Shown: positions 42,447-51,640, counted from the stretch's first letter. The stretch is DNA of 61,257 nucleotides from Micromonospora globbae (GCF_003610785.1 NZ_RAQQ01000029.1:1-61257); one strand, 5' to 3'. Numbers and translations are program-made. Notes: generated by a model not told the origin, from the letters alone.

Positions 42447-43577
42447 ATGGGCGGCGGCGGACACCTCGATTCGGAGGAGGGTGGTTTCGGGCGCCGCCTG
42501 GACGAGCACGAGCACGGCCCCGGCGGGCACCGTCCGGGCGAGCCACCCGTCCGGCCGGGTGGCCTCGTCGACAGCGCCGTCTACACGCGCGGTCTGCGGT
42601 ACGCCTCGCCCACGACGCTCGCCGACACGTACCGCTGCCTCCAGGAACTCGGCGACGCGATGGCCTGGATCGGCCTGCACCGGCCGGACCGGGAGCAGAT
42701 CACCTCGCTGGCCCACGAGTTCCGCCTGCACGACCTGGCCGTCGACGACGCGATCAACGCCCACCAGCGGCCGAAGCTCGAACGCTACGGCGACACCCTG
42801 TTCGTGGTGCTGCGCGCCGCCCGCTACGTCGACGCGCTGGAGGTGGTCGAGTTCAGCGAGGTGCACCTGTTCATCGGCCCCGGCTTCGTCATCACCGTCC
42901 GCCACGGCGAGGCACCCGACCTGGCCGCCGTCCGGCGGCGGCTGGAGGGCGAGCCGGAGATGCTGGCCCGCGGCCCGCAGGCGGTCCTCTACGCGATCCT
43001 CGACCAGGTGGTCGACGGGTACGCGCCGGTGGTGGCCGGGCTGGAGCACGACATCGACGAGATCGAGACCGAGGTCTTCGGCGGCGACCCGAACGCCAGC
43101 CGCCGCATCTACGAGCTGAGCCGCGAGGTGATCCAGTTCCAGCGGGCGGCGCGTCCGCTGCTCGGCGTGCTCGACGCGCTGGCCGCCGGCTCCGGCAAGT
43201 ACGGCAGTGACGAGGAGCTCCAGCGCTACCTGCGGGACGTCACCGACCACCTCACCCAGGTGGTGGAGCGCGTGGACAGCTTCCGGCACCTGTTGCAGAA
43301 CATCCTCGCCGTGAACGCCACGCTCGTCACCCAGCAGCAGAACGAGGAGATGCGCAGCCTCACCGCGGCCAGCTACGCCCAGAACGAGGAGCTGAAGAAG
43401 GTCTCGTCCTGGGCGGCGATCCTGTTCGCCCCCACCCTGATCGGCACCGTGTACGGCATGAACTTCGTCCACATGCCGGAGCTGCACTGGCGGTTCGGCT
43501 ACCTCTTCGCGCTCGGCCTCATGGCGCTCGTCTGCGGCGTCCTCTACCTCGTCTTCAAGCGTCGCGGCTGGCTCTGA
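42447..43577 (+). CDS. corA: CorA-family magnesium/cobalt transporter
   Basis: The 376-residue protein starts at the ATG at 42447 behind CGGGGAGG. After a His/Glu/Gly-rich N-terminus comes the large cytoplasmic funnel (ALEVVEFSEVHLFIGPGFVITVRHGE...ALEHDIDEIETEVFG-like) and the long stalk helix. Two C-terminal membrane helices carry the selectivity motif YGMNFVHMPEL. It ends in basic residues (FKRRGWL), as usual. CorA forms a pentameric Mg2+ channel. It is co-directional with the RiPP genes but separated by 160 bases and is probably unrelated. Confidence 0.93.
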   Translation: MGGGGHLDSEEGGFGRRLDEHEHGPGGHRPGEPPVRPGGLVDSAVYTRGLRYASPTTLADTYRCLQELGDAMAWIGLHRPDREQITSLAHEFRLHDLAVDDAINAHQRPKLERYGDTLFVVLRAARYVDALEVVEFSEVHLFIGPGFVITVRHGEAPDLAAVRRRLEGEPEMLARGPQAVLYAILDQVVDGYAPVVAGLEHDIDEIETEVFGGDPNASRRIYELSREVIQFQRAARPLLGVLDALAAGSGKYGSDEELQRYLRDVTDHLTQVVERVDSFRHLLQNILAVNATLVTQQQNEEMRSLTAASYAQNEELKKVSSWAAILFAPTLIGTVYGMNFVHMPELHWRFGYLFALGLMALVCGVLYLVFKRRGWL

Positions 43578-43651
43578 CCCCCGGCACGGGCAGCGGCCAT
43601 CGGCGGGTCGCGGGCGCCTGCCCACCCGGGATCCGTCGGGAGCCCCCGCGC

Positions 43652-43837
43652 CTACTCGAAGCCGCGCAGGATGTGCCGCTCGTCCTCGATGTCGTCCTCG
43701 TCGACGCCCATGCGGCCGTGGAGGGCGGCCGCGGCCCAGATGGCGAGGGGGGTGGACGGGCCGGTGGTGCCGGCGATCTGCACGTCGTCGCTGGTCGGGC
43801 CCAGCTCGACCGGTGGCGCGCTGCGTTGAGCCTGCAT
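43652..43837 (-). CDS. 61-residue protein of unknown function
   Basis: The ATG at 43837 is preceded by AAGAGAGAGG. The product has a polar N-terminus (MQAQRSAPPVELGPTSDDVQ), a mildly hydrophobic centre (TPLAIWAAAALHGRMGV) and an acidic tail (DEDDIEDERHILRGFE). It is too short and mixed to be a membrane protein. I do not recognise it. It has no Cys or Ser/Thr core, so it is not an obvious further precursor of the nearby RiPP system. Confidence 0.55.
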   Translation of the reverse strand: MQAQRSAPPVELGPTSDDVQIAGTTGPSTPLAIWAAAALHGRMGVDEDDIEDERHILRGFE

Positions 43838-44191
43838 GGCGATGCCTCTCTCTTGCAGCCGTGACCGTCCGATGCCCACCGGGAACGGTGAGCGGCAGGT
43901 GGGCGATCCCGCCCCCTTGCGGCCCGCACGCCGGCCTGTGACACGGCTCACTCGAACGATCCCACGTCAGGGAGCGTCCGCACACGCGGTTTTCCCATTA
44001 CCCGACTCCCGGCGGCACCAACCTCGCCGCCGGGACGCTCCCCGAGCGCCCTGCGTGAGCGGGCCGGCGCCGTCCGCGAGCGGCTGGGTCGGTCCCCAAC
44101 CGGCCCCTCGCCGGGCGGGCCGGCGCCTCTGCGGCCGGGCTGGCGCCTCTGCGGCCGGGCCGGCGCCCTCCCGGGGGCGGGCCGGCGTCGG
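43838..44191. other. 354-base intergenic stretch with hairpin and tandem repeat
   Basis: A perfect 10-bp inverted repeat TCCCGGCGGC / GCCGCCGGGA spans 44007-44035. A 20-bp tandem repeat (unit core GGCGCCTCTGCGGCCGGGC) has two copies at 44121-44140 and 44141-44160 plus half a copy to 44170. No frame here has a ribosome site. The first 30 bases should contain the leader of the 61-residue gene, and the repeats follow the stop of the 2'-5' RNA ligase-like gene. Confidence 0.6.
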
Positions 44192-44707
44192 TCAGGACAG
44201 GGGACGGGAGATACCGCGGGCATGGTCGGTGAGCGCCGCCCCGACCACCGTCGCGTCCATCGGCAGCACCTCCAGGCACCGGCGGACGGCGGCGGCCATC
44301 AGCGCGTTCGGCACCCGCATCGACAGCGTGCAGTGCGGCACCCACCGCCCCGGCCGGTAGTGCGCGAGCAGGTCCACGCCGGCCGCGGTGAGCCGGGCGT
44401 GCACCTCCCGGTGGTGGGCGAGCAGTTCGGCCGTCGGGACGGGGCCGAGCCAGAGCACCCGCCCGACGAACTGCCCGGCGTGCGCGAACGACAGCCGCAG
44501 CGGCGCGGCGACGACCATCCCGTGCAGCGCGGCGGCCACCCGGTCCGGGTCGAACCGGGACGCCACCGCCAGCGAGACGTGCGGGCGGTGCCGCCGCTCC
44601 AGCAGGGACCGCATGCTCTGCACACCCTCGGACTCCAGGGCGTCCCAGAGCACGCGGATCCGCCGGGTGGCGTCCGTGTCCAGGTAGAGCTCCAGCGCGG
44701 CGACCAC
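44192..44707 (-). CDS. 2'-5' RNA ligase / cyclic phosphodiesterase-like protein
   Basis: From the GTG at 44707 there are 171 residues with the two defining HxS/T motifs: RRHRPHVSLAV (about residue 46) and RWVPHCTLSM (about residue 127). This bilobal 2H fold hydrolyses or ligates 2',5'-phosphodiesters and 2',3'-cyclic phosphates. The second motif reads HCT, as accepted by the family. Nothing nearby suggests an RNA target. It is divergent from the DinB-like gene across 81 bases. Confidence 0.82.
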   Translation of the reverse strand: MVAALELYLDTDATRRIRVLWDALESEGVQSMRSLLERRHRPHVSLAVASRFDPDRVAAALHGMVVAAPLRLSFAHAGQFVGRVLWLGPVPTAELLAHHREVHARLTAAGVDLLAHYRPGRWVPHCTLSMRVPNALMAAAVRRCLEVLPMDATVVGAALTDHARGISRPLS

Positions 44708-44788
44708 ATGATCACGGTAACGGGCTGGTCCGGCCGGGCACCGGAGGCCCACACCGGGCCGGTACGGTGTCCCGGGAGGCGTGACGAC

Positions 44789-45298
44789 GTGGACGTGAGT
44801 GACCTGCTGATCGAGACGTACGACCGACTGCCCGGCCTCGTGCGCGCGGCCGTCGACGGCCTGACCCCGGAGCAGCTGCGACGCGCGCCGGGTGCGGGGG
44901 CCAACCCGGTGGGCTGGCTGGTCTGGCACCTGACCCGGGTCCAGGACGACCACGTCGCCGACCTCATCGGGACGGAACAGCTCTGGGTGACCGGCGAGTG
45001 GGCCGGCCGCTTCGGGCTCGCCGCCGATCCCCACGACACCGGGTACGGGCACACCCCGGAGCAGGTCGCCGCCGTCCGCCCGGAGAGCGCCCAGGTGCTG
45101 GTCGACTACTACGAGGCCGTCCACGCCCGCACCCGCGACTTCCTGGCCGGCCTGCGACCCGGCGACCTGGACCGGGTCGTCGACACGTCGTGGGACCCGC
45201 CGGTGACCCTCGGGGTCCGGCTGGTCAGCGTCGCCGAGGACGATCTCCAGCACGTCGGGCAGGCCGCCTACGTGCGGGGCCTCGTCACCGCCGCCTGA
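44789..45298 (+). CDS. DinB/DUF664-family metal-dependent protein
   Basis: A GTG at 44789, nine bases after GGGAGG, gives 169 residues. The four-helix DinB fold shows VGWLVWHLTRVQDDHVADLIG with one metal-ligand His and EDDLQHVGQAAYVRGL with another. Family members include mycothiol-dependent enzymes and stress-induced proteins. The presence of mycothiol in actinobacteria makes a thiol S-transferase possible, but the substrate is unknown. Confidence 0.8.
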   Translation: MDVSDLLIETYDRLPGLVRAAVDGLTPEQLRRAPGAGANPVGWLVWHLTRVQDDHVADLIGTEQLWVTGEWAGRFGLAADPHDTGYGHTPEQVAAVRPESAQVLVDYYEAVHARTRDFLAGLRPGDLDRVVDTSWDPPVTLGVRLVSVAEDDLQHVGQAAYVRGLVTAA

Positions 45299-45378
45299 CC
45301 GGCCCGCGGCCGGCGCCCTGGCTGACGGAGGTGCCGGCCTGCCCGTACAGGGCGCATCGCCCCGACGACGGCCGTGGG

Positions 45379-46425
45379 TCACGGCACGATGACGGCGCGT
45401 CCCTCCAGGGATCCGTCCCGCATCTTCCGGTAGGCGGTGAGCGCGTCGTCGAGCGTGAACCGGGTCGTCTTCGGCCGGACCAGCCCCCGCGCGCCCAGGT
45501 CGAGCACCTCGATCAGCTCGGGCCGGCTGCCCCAGTAGGTGGTGGCCACGCTCATCTCGTACGGCACCGAGAAGTACGACACCGGCAGCGTGCCCCCGCC
45601 GATGCCGACGATGGCGAGGTCGCTGACGGTCCGCGCGACCGCGGCGCCCAGACGCAGCGTGGCGTCCACCCCGACGAAGTCGAGCACCAGGTCCGCGCCC
45701 CGCCCGCCGGTGGCCTGGCGGATCTCCTCGGCCGCCGTCTCACCGGACATCACGGTGAGGTCGGCGCCGCACTCCTGCGCCAGCGCGAGCGCGTCGGCGC
45801 GGGTGTCCACGGCGATCACCCGGGCGGCCGACGTGGCCTTCAGGATCTGCACGGCCACGTGCCCCAGGCCGCCGATCCCGATGGCCACGGCCGTGCTGCC
45901 CGGGGCGAGCCGGTGCCAGGACCGGCGGATCGCGTGGTACGGGGTGAGGCCCGCGTCCGTGAGCGGCGCGGCGTCCACCGGTTCCAGCCCGGCGGGCAGC
46001 GGGACGACGTGCCGGGAGTGGGGGACCAGCTCGTACTCGGCCATGCCGCCGTCCAGGCCGAGGCCACCGCCTCCGCCGGGCACCGGCGCGCCGGCCGGGT
46101 TCTCGCAGTACGGGTCGACACCCACGCGGCACCGGGCGCAGGTGCCGCAACCCCACGGGCCGTAGACCGCCACCGGCTGTCCCACCTCCAGCCCGGTCAC
46201 GCCGGCGCCGAGCGCGTGCACCCAGCCCGCGTTCTCGTGCCCGAGCGTGAACGGTGGGTTCCACGGCACCGAGCCGGGCTCGAACTCGTCCATGAGGTGC
46301 AGATCCGAGTGGCAGGCGCCGGCGGCGCCGATGCGCACCACCACCTGCCCCGGACCCGGTGTCGGCTCGGGCATCTCCACGAGTTGCGGCTCGGACTTCC
46401 ACTCCTGCAGGCGCAGCGCACGCAT
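45379..46425 (-). CDS. zinc-dependent alcohol dehydrogenase (MDR family)
   Basis: The 348-residue enzyme has catalytic zinc ligands Cys38 (AACHSDLHL region) and His63 in TLGHENAG, and the structural zinc lobe CGTCARCRVGVDPYC. The Rossmann motif is GIGGLGHVAVQILK, followed by AVDTRADAL, favouring NAD+ (Asp after the second strand). The similarity level and MRALRL start fit general NAD(P)-alcohol dehydrogenases oxidising primary or aryl alcohols. It is transcribed alone; the gene across the divergent 183-base gap is the SCP2 protein. Confidence 0.88.
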   Translation of the reverse strand: MRALRLQEWKSEPQLVEMPEPTPGPGQVVVRIGAAGACHSDLHLMDEFEPGSVPWNPPFTLGHENAGWVHALGAGVTGLEVGQPVAVYGPWGCGTCARCRVGVDPYCENPAGAPVPGGGGGLGLDGGMAEYELVPHSRHVVPLPAGLEPVDAAPLTDAGLTPYHAIRRSWHRLAPGSTAVAIGIGGLGHVAVQILKATSAARVIAVDTRADALALAQECGADLTVMSGETAAEEIRQATGGRGADLVLDFVGVDATLRLGAAVARTVSDLAIVGIGGGTLPVSYFSVPYEMSVATTYWGSRPELIEVLDLGARGLVRPKTTRFTLDDALTAYRKMRDGSLEGRAVIVP

Positions 46426-46608
46426 GACTCATCTCCCGTCGGTGGCGTCTGGCGCGCCTGCCCGATCCGGGCCGGGTCAAACGACCCGTCGGTCGACCCG
46501 CGCGGCGGGTTCACCCGATGCGGGTGAGCCGGTCTCACCCGCACCGCTGCGACGGTGTCCTGCGGGGAAGCCGGTGGGCGGTGTCCGGCGGAGGGGGGAT
46601 CGGAACCG

Positions 46609-46995
46609 ATGGGCACGACCGCGGCGGACTATTTGCGAGAGCTGGGATCCGGCCGGCGTCCGGACCTGCCGGAGACGACCACGGGGACCGTGCGGCTGGA
46701 CGTGCGGGAGGACGGACGGACCGAGCACTGGCGTCTGGACATCGCCGACCAGCACGTCGAGGTGACCCGCTCGGGCGAGGACGCCGATCTGGTCGTCCAC
46801 GGCGACCGCGACGCGTTCGACCGGGTCGCCGCCGGCGAGATGCACGTGTCGGCGGCGCTGCTGCGCGGCGACCTCACCGCGTCCGGCGACATCTGCCTGT
46901 TCATGATGCTGCGCCGGCTCTTTCCCGGCCCGGCGAACGCCCGGCATCCCCGCGAGGCCGCGCGGGCCGTCGCCGAACGGGGTGGTCGCCCATGA
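46609..46995 (+). CDS. SCP2 sterol-carrier-domain protein
   Basis: The ATG at 46609 follows GGAGGGGG. The 128 residues form a short SCP2-like fold: GTVRLDVREDGRTEHWRLDIADQHVEVTRSGEDADLVVHGDRDAFDRVAAGEMHVSAALLRGDLTASGDICLFMMLRRLFPG. SCP2 domains bind lipids or acyl chains. The start of the next gene overlaps its stop (ATGA), so it is made together with a glycogen-debranching-type enzyme, an unexpected partner. Confidence 0.82.
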   Translation: MGTTAADYLRELGSGRRPDLPETTTGTVRLDVREDGRTEHWRLDIADQHVEVTRSGEDADLVVHGDRDAFDRVAAGEMHVSAALLRGDLTASGDICLFMMLRRLFPGPANARHPREAARAVAERGGRP

Positions 46996-49058
46996 GGCAG
47001 GAGCGCGTGTACGTGACCGCGGGGAGCGCCTTCGCGCTGAGCGACTCGCGGGGTGACATGGTCGTCGACCCGCACGCCCCCGTCGGTCTCTGGTCGTTCG
47101 ACACCCGCTTCCTGTCCCACTGGGTGCTCCGCGTCGACGGTGAGCGGCTCAACGCCCTCTCCCGGGACGACATGACCTACTTCGAGACCCGGTTCTTCCT
47201 GGTGCCCGGCGCCGCCAGCCACTACGTCGACGCCGACGTCTCGTTGATCCGGCACCGGTCGATCGACGACGCGTTCCACGAGCGGATCACCGTGCTCAAC
47301 CACTCGGCCGAGCCGGCCGACTTCACCGTGCGGCTGGAGATCGGCAGCGACTTCGCCGACACCGCGGAGATCCGGCAGCCGCGCGAGCGCCCGGTGGAGG
47401 TCGTCGCCGACCCGGCCCGCAACCAGCTCCGGCTGCGCTACGCGCGGGGCCGGTTCGCCCGCGAGACCACCGTGACGAGCACCGCTCCCGTGGACGTCGA
47501 CGAGGGCGGGATGACGTTCCGGATCCGCGTGGAGCCGGAGGGCGAGTGGATCACCGACCTGCACGCCGTGGCCATCATCCGGGGCGCGGGCGGTCGGGAC
47601 CTGCGCGCCGACCTGGCGCAGCACCGGCACCACGTCCGTCGCGGCATGCGCGACGAGCTTCGGCAGTGGCTCGACCGGGCGCCCACGCTGGCGGCCGAAC
47701 GGGGCGCGCTGGAGGCGGCGTACGCGCGGTGCCTGGTGGATCTCGCCTCGCTGCGGTACCTGCCGCTGGTGAACTTCGGCGCCGTGCCGGTGGGCGGGCT
47801 GCCGTGGGCCATGACGCTGTACGGGCGGGACGCGATCATCACCTGCCTCCAGACCCTGGCGTTCACGCCCGAGCTGACCCCGGCGACGCTGCGCATGCTC
47901 GCCGCCTTGCAGGGCGGTCGGCTCGACGACGAGCACGACGAGGAGCCGGGAAAGATCGTCGGAGAGCTGCGCTACGGGGAGGCCGCCGCGTTCGGCGAGA
48001 AGCCGACCGCCCTCTACTACGGCGCCGCCGACACCACCCCCCTCTTCGTCGTCCTGCTCGACGAGTACGAGCGCTGGTCCGGTGACGCCGACCTGGTCCG
48101 GGAACTGCGGCACCCGGCCCGGATGGCGCTGGACTGGATCGACGAGTACGGCGACCTGACCGGTGACGGCTACCTCCGCTACCTCACCCGGAACACCCGT
48201 GACGGCACCGTCAACCAGGGGTGGAAGAACTCGCCGGACGCCGTCGCGTACGCCGACGGGCGCCTCGCGGGCTTCCCGCGCGGGACGTGCGAGCTGCAGG
48301 GCTACGCGTACGACGCCAAGCGGCGCGGCGCCCGCCTGGCCCGGGAGTTCTGGGGCGACCCGGCGTACGCCGACCGGCTGGAGCGGGAGGCGGAGGAGCT
48401 GAAGCGGCGCTTCAACCGTGACTTCTGGCTGCCGGAGCGGGAGTACTACGCGCTGGCGCTGGAGCCGGACGGCACGCCGGTCGACGCGCTCACGTCCAAC
48501 ATCGGGCACCTGCTGTGGAGCGGGATCGTCGACGACGACCGCGCGGAGGCCGTCGCCGCCCACCTGGTCGGCCCGCAGCTCTTCAGCGGCTGGGGCGTCC
48601 GGACGTTCGCCGCCGGGCAGCGCCGCTACAACCCCGTCGGCTCCCACCTCGGCGCGGTCTGGCCGTCGGACAACGCCCTGATCGTGGCCGGGCTGCGGCA
48701 CTACGGGCGGGACGTCGAGGCGGCCCGGATCGCCGCCGGCATGTTCGAGATGGCGTACCTGCTCGGTGGTTCGATTCCGGAGATGATCGCCGGGTACGGC
48801 CGCGACCTGACGAAGTACCCCGTCCAGCTGCCGGCCGCCGGGCGGCCGCAGGCATGGTCCTCGGGCGGGCTGCTGATGCTGCTCGGCGCCCTGCTCGGGC
48901 TCCGGCCCAGCGGCGACAACCTGCTGGTGAACCCGGCGTTGCCGCCCCACTTCGGCCGGGTGGAGCTGCTCGACGTGCCGGGCCGCTGGGGCCAGGCGGA
49001 CGCCTACGGGCGGGACCGGGCCGCGTCCGGGTTGGCCCGCCGGCCGCGGGTGCGTTGA
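46992..49058 (+). CDS. glycogen-debranching-type amylo-alpha-1,6-glucosidase
   Basis: The 688-residue protein has an N-terminal beta domain of the glycogen debranching N-terminal family (YVTAGSAFALSDSRGDMVVDPHAPVGLWSFDTRFLSHWVLRVDG). The (alpha/alpha)6 glucosidase domain contains GGLPWAMTLYGRDAIITCLQTL, QGWKNSPDAV and GSHLGAVWPSDNALIVAGLRHYG. These match the short MGH-type enzymes seen with trehalose or glycogen genes in actinobacteria. It lacks a 4-alpha-glucanotransferase domain, so it is not a full eukaryote-like debranching enzyme. It is translationally coupled to the SCP2 gene. Confidence 0.85.
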   Translation: MRQERVYVTAGSAFALSDSRGDMVVDPHAPVGLWSFDTRFLSHWVLRVDGERLNALSRDDMTYFETRFFLVPGAASHYVDADVSLIRHRSIDDAFHERITVLNHSAEPADFTVRLEIGSDFADTAEIRQPRERPVEVVADPARNQLRLRYARGRFARETTVTSTAPVDVDEGGMTFRIRVEPEGEWITDLHAVAIIRGAGGRDLRADLAQHRHHVRRGMRDELRQWLDRAPTLAAERGALEAAYARCLVDLASLRYLPLVNFGAVPVGGLPWAMTLYGRDAIITCLQTLAFTPELTPATLRMLAALQGGRLDDEHDEEPGKIVGELRYGEAAAFGEKPTALYYGAADTTPLFVVLLDEYERWSGDADLVRELRHPARMALDWIDEYGDLTGDGYLRYLTRNTRDGTVNQGWKNSPDAVAYADGRLAGFPRGTCELQGYAYDAKRRGARLAREFWGDPAYADRLEREAEELKRRFNRDFWLPEREYYALALEPDGTPVDALTSNIGHLLWSGIVDDDRAEAVAAHLVGPQLFSGWGVRTFAAGQRRYNPVGSHLGAVWPSDNALIVAGLRHYGRDVEAARIAAGMFEMAYLLGGSIPEMIAGYGRDLTKYPVQLPAAGRPQAWSSGGLLMLLGALLGLRPSGDNLLVNPALPPHFGRVELLDVPGRWGQADAYGRDRAASGLARRPRVR

Positions 49059-49074
49059 GGGTCGGCGTTCGGCC

Positions 49075-50016
49075 TCAGCGTCCGCGGCGGGACGGTGGGT
49101 CGGCGGGGACGCGGGGCGCGTCGCCACGCGGGGCACCGTCGGGACGGTTCCCCGGCCCGTCGGTCACGGCACCGGCCGGCTGCGCGCTGGCCGTCGGGTG
49201 GACGCGCTCGGGCGGCGTGGCCGGCGGACTGGCGTGCCTGGGCGGTGCGGTCGGCGGACTGGCCGTCAGACGGGCATGCCCGGGCGGTGTGGCCGATGGC
49301 GTGGACGGGTGCCTGCCGGACTGCGACGGGTGCGGCGACCGGCCCGGACCGTACGGCACGTCGTCGGCCAGCACCTCGTCGCAGTAGCCCGGCACCCGGT
49401 CCCGGCCGCCGGCGGCCGCGACGAGCGCCGCGAAGGCTTGGCCGTCGAGGGCACGCGCCGGATCGTCACCCGTACGCGCCCGGAAGGCACGGCAGAGCCC
49501 GGGCAGGGCGGCGTCGGGCACGCCGCTGTCCGTGCCGGCGTGCCCCGTCGACGGTGGCGTGCCGGGGGTCACCCCGGTGGCCGGGGCGGACGGCGGTGTC
49601 GTGGCGGGCGCGCCGGGCGGCGGCGCCGGCGGCCGCGTGCCGGGCAGCGTGCCCGTGGCGGCCAGCGCGACGCCGCCGGTGGTGGCGACGGTGAGGGCCA
49701 CGAGACCGACCCGGGCTCCCGTGCGGGTGAGCCTGCCCCGCCCCTCGCCGGCGCGTGCCGTGATCGCGGTGACGGCGCCCCACAGCCGCGACGGCGCGCC
49801 GGCCGGCTCGGTGGCCGGGACCGGGCCCGGGTGTCCGGCGAGGGCGCGGCGGTAGGCCGCCACGGCGGCCGCCTCGCCGGCGAACTCACCGGGACGTGGC
49901 GCGGCGCGAAGAGCGCCCAGGAGCAACACGAGAGGGCCGGCGTCCGCCGGCCCGGCATCCGTGGGACCGTCGAGGAGCCACTCGGCCGTCCTCCGGTCCA
50001 TCCGGTCTGTCTTCAT
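49075..50016 (-). CDS. single-pass membrane protein, anti-sigma-like layout, unknown function
   Basis: From the ATG at 50016 (MKTDRMDRR) there are 313 residues. A cytoplasmic N-terminus (TAEWLLDG...AAVAAYRRAL) precedes one membrane helix (VGLVALTVATTGGVALAATG). An outer part follows with a small domain bearing two Cys (LCRAFRARTGDD, PGYCDEVLADD). The last 90 residues are Pro/His/Thr-rich and disordered. The layout resembles the anti-sigma partners of ECF factors, but no sigma gene is adjacent. It ends 16 bases from the convergent glucosidase stop. Confidence 0.6.
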   Translation of the reverse strand: MKTDRMDRRTAEWLLDGPTDAGPADAGPLVLLLGALRAAPRPGEFAGEAAAVAAYRRALAGHPGPVPATEPAGAPSRLWGAVTAITARAGEGRGRLTRTGARVGLVALTVATTGGVALAATGTLPGTRPPAPPPGAPATTPPSAPATGVTPGTPPSTGHAGTDSGVPDAALPGLCRAFRARTGDDPARALDGQAFAALVAAAGGRDRVPGYCDEVLADDVPYGPGRSPHPSQSGRHPSTPSATPPGHARLTASPPTAPPRHASPPATPPERVHPTASAQPAGAVTDGPGNRPDGAPRGDAPRVPADPPSRRGR

Positions 50017-50078
50017 CTCGTGTCCCTCAGCGCCACGCGCCGGCGGGACGTCACATCCACCCGTTCCCGGGGGCGGCG

Positions 50079-50585
50079 TCAACCCATCGTCTTGGCGCCG
50101 TCGATCGCCTCGCGCAGGATGTCGGCGTGCCCGGCGTGCTGCGACGTCTCCGCGATGACGTGCAGCAGCACCCGGCGGACGGACCAGCTCACGCCCGGCT
50201 CGAACCAGGGCGCGACCGGCAGCGGGTGCGCCGTGTCGAGGTCGAGCGTGGCGACCAGTTCGTCGGTGGCGGCGGCCACCCGCGCGTACGCGTCGAGCAG
50301 CCCGCCGAGCGTCTCGCCCTCCAGCATCCGGAACTGGCCGGCCCAGTCGACCGGCTCGCTCTCCATCGCCTCGGCGCCCCCGACGGCGAAGAGCATCCAG
50401 TGCTTCTCGGTGACCGCCACGTGCTTGATGAGACCGCCGAGGCAGAGCTCGCTGACGGTGGTGCGGGCGGCGGCCTGGGCGTCGGTGAGGCCGTCGACGG
50501 TCTGCCGCAGGAAGCCACGGTGCCGGCGCAGTGCGTGCACCAGGTCGGCCCGCTCGCCGGTGAGGACCTGCTCGGAACTTGTCAT
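50079..50585 (-). CDS. DinB-superfamily (DUF664) protein
   Basis: The ATG at 50585 gives 168 residues: LVHALRRHRGFLRQTVDGLTDAQAAARTTVSELCLGGLIKHVAVTEKHWM and SWSVRRVLLHVIAETSQHAGHADILREAIDG. The His residues in IKHVAVTEKHW and QHAGHAD form the DinB metal site. The C-terminal HVIAETSQHAGHADILRE is very close to the actinobacterial DUF664 consensus. The function is unknown; thiol-transfer or detoxification enzymes occur in the family. It is a distinct subfamily from the DinB gene at 44789. Confidence 0.85.
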   Translation of the reverse strand: MTSSEQVLTGERADLVHALRRHRGFLRQTVDGLTDAQAAARTTVSELCLGGLIKHVAVTEKHWMLFAVGGAEAMESEPVDWAGQFRMLEGETLGGLLDAYARVAAATDELVATLDLDTAHPLPVAPWFEPGVSWSVRRVLLHVIAETSQHAGHADILREAIDGAKTMG

Positions 50586-50722
50586 GACAACTGCCCTTCC
50601 GTCGGAGGTGGACGGTGCGGCCGAGGTGGGCCGTGCCCAGGCTAGGCGGAGGCACCGACATTTCCGGGCGTACGGGCGGCCCTCGGCGGTTGTCGATCGG
50701 TCTGTCCGGGTACCGGAATGAC

Positions 50723-51625
50723 ATGGGTGTGATTCGAGTGGGCACGTCGTCCTGGGCCGACCAGGACCTGTTGCGGTCCGGCTGGTACCCGCGGTCGGTG
50801 AGCACGCCGGCCGCCCGCCTGCGCTGGTACGCCGAGCGGTTCCCGCTCGTCGAGGTGGACACCTCGTACTACGCCGTCCCCGCACCGGAGACCACGCGCG
50901 GCTGGGCCGAGGCCACCCCGGACGGGTTCACCTTCGACGTGAAGGCGTTCAGCCTCTTCACCGGGCACCCGACGCCGGTCGCGGCGCTGCCGCGCGACCT
51001 GCGCCCGGCCGCCGGCCCCGCCCGGGTGCGCCGCCGCGACCTGCCCGCCGGGGCGTACGACGAGCTGTGGGCCCGCTTCCGCGCGGCGCTGGACCCGCTC
51101 GCGGCGGCCGGCCGCCTCGACGCCGTGCTGCTGCAGTTCCCGCCGTGGCTGGTCCGCGGCGCCGCCGCCCAGCGGCGCATCGCCGAACTGGCCGAGCGGT
51201 GCCGCCCGTGGCGGGTCGCCGTGGAGCTGCGGCACGGGTCCTGGTTCGAGGAGCGGGCCGCCCTGGACACCCTGGACTTCCTCCGCGCCAACGGACTGGC
51301 GCTGGTCTGCGTCGACATGCCACAGGGACACCCGTCCTCCGTCCCGCCGATCCTCATCGCCACCGCGGAGCTGGCGATGGTCCGCTTCCACGGCCACAGC
51401 GACGACTGGGCGACGGGCGACAAGCGGGAGAAGTTCCGCTACGCGTACGGCGAGCGCGAGCTGCGCCACTGGTCCGTGCTGCTCGCCGAGCTGGCCGGGC
51501 AGGCCGACGAACTGCACGTGCTGTTCAACAACTGCTGTGCCGGTCAGGCGCAGCGCGACGCCGAGCGGATGTCCCGGCTGCTGGCACGCGCCGGGAACCC
51601 GGCGGTGGCCGGCGCCGCGGGCTGA
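50723..51625 (+). CDS. DUF72 family protein
   Basis: The 300-residue protein begins GVIRVGTSSWADQDLLRSGWYP and contains FPLVEVDTSYYAVP, FTFDVKAFSLFTGHP, AVLLQFPPWL, VAVELRHGSWF and FNNCCAGQAQRDA. These are the conserved blocks of the TIM-barrel-like DUF72 (YecE) family. Members have no demonstrated activity. The ATG at 50723 is chosen because it begins the first block directly; an upstream extension would be unsupported. Confidence 0.88.
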   Translation: MGVIRVGTSSWADQDLLRSGWYPRSVSTPAARLRWYAERFPLVEVDTSYYAVPAPETTRGWAEATPDGFTFDVKAFSLFTGHPTPVAALPRDLRPAAGPARVRRRDLPAGAYDELWARFRAALDPLAAAGRLDAVLLQFPPWLVRGAAAQRRIAELAERCRPWRVAVELRHGSWFEERAALDTLDFLRANGLALVCVDMPQGHPSSVPPILIATAELAMVRFHGHSDDWATGDKREKFRYAYGERELRHWSVLLAELAGQADELHVLFNNCCAGQAQRDAERMSRLLARAGNPAVAGAAG

Positions 51626-51640
51626 CGCCGGGCCCCGTCC

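Noticed and set aside
41004..43985. 993-residue minus-strand frame over the M50 and corA genes
   Set aside because: It is antisense to two clearly identified genes and shows only His/Glu/Gly/Arg-rich filler.
46426..46608. Possible extra gene between alcohol dehydrogenase and SCP2 protein
   Set aside because: Open frames there are short, lack ribosome sites and have no recognisable sequence; it is probably a divergent promoter region.
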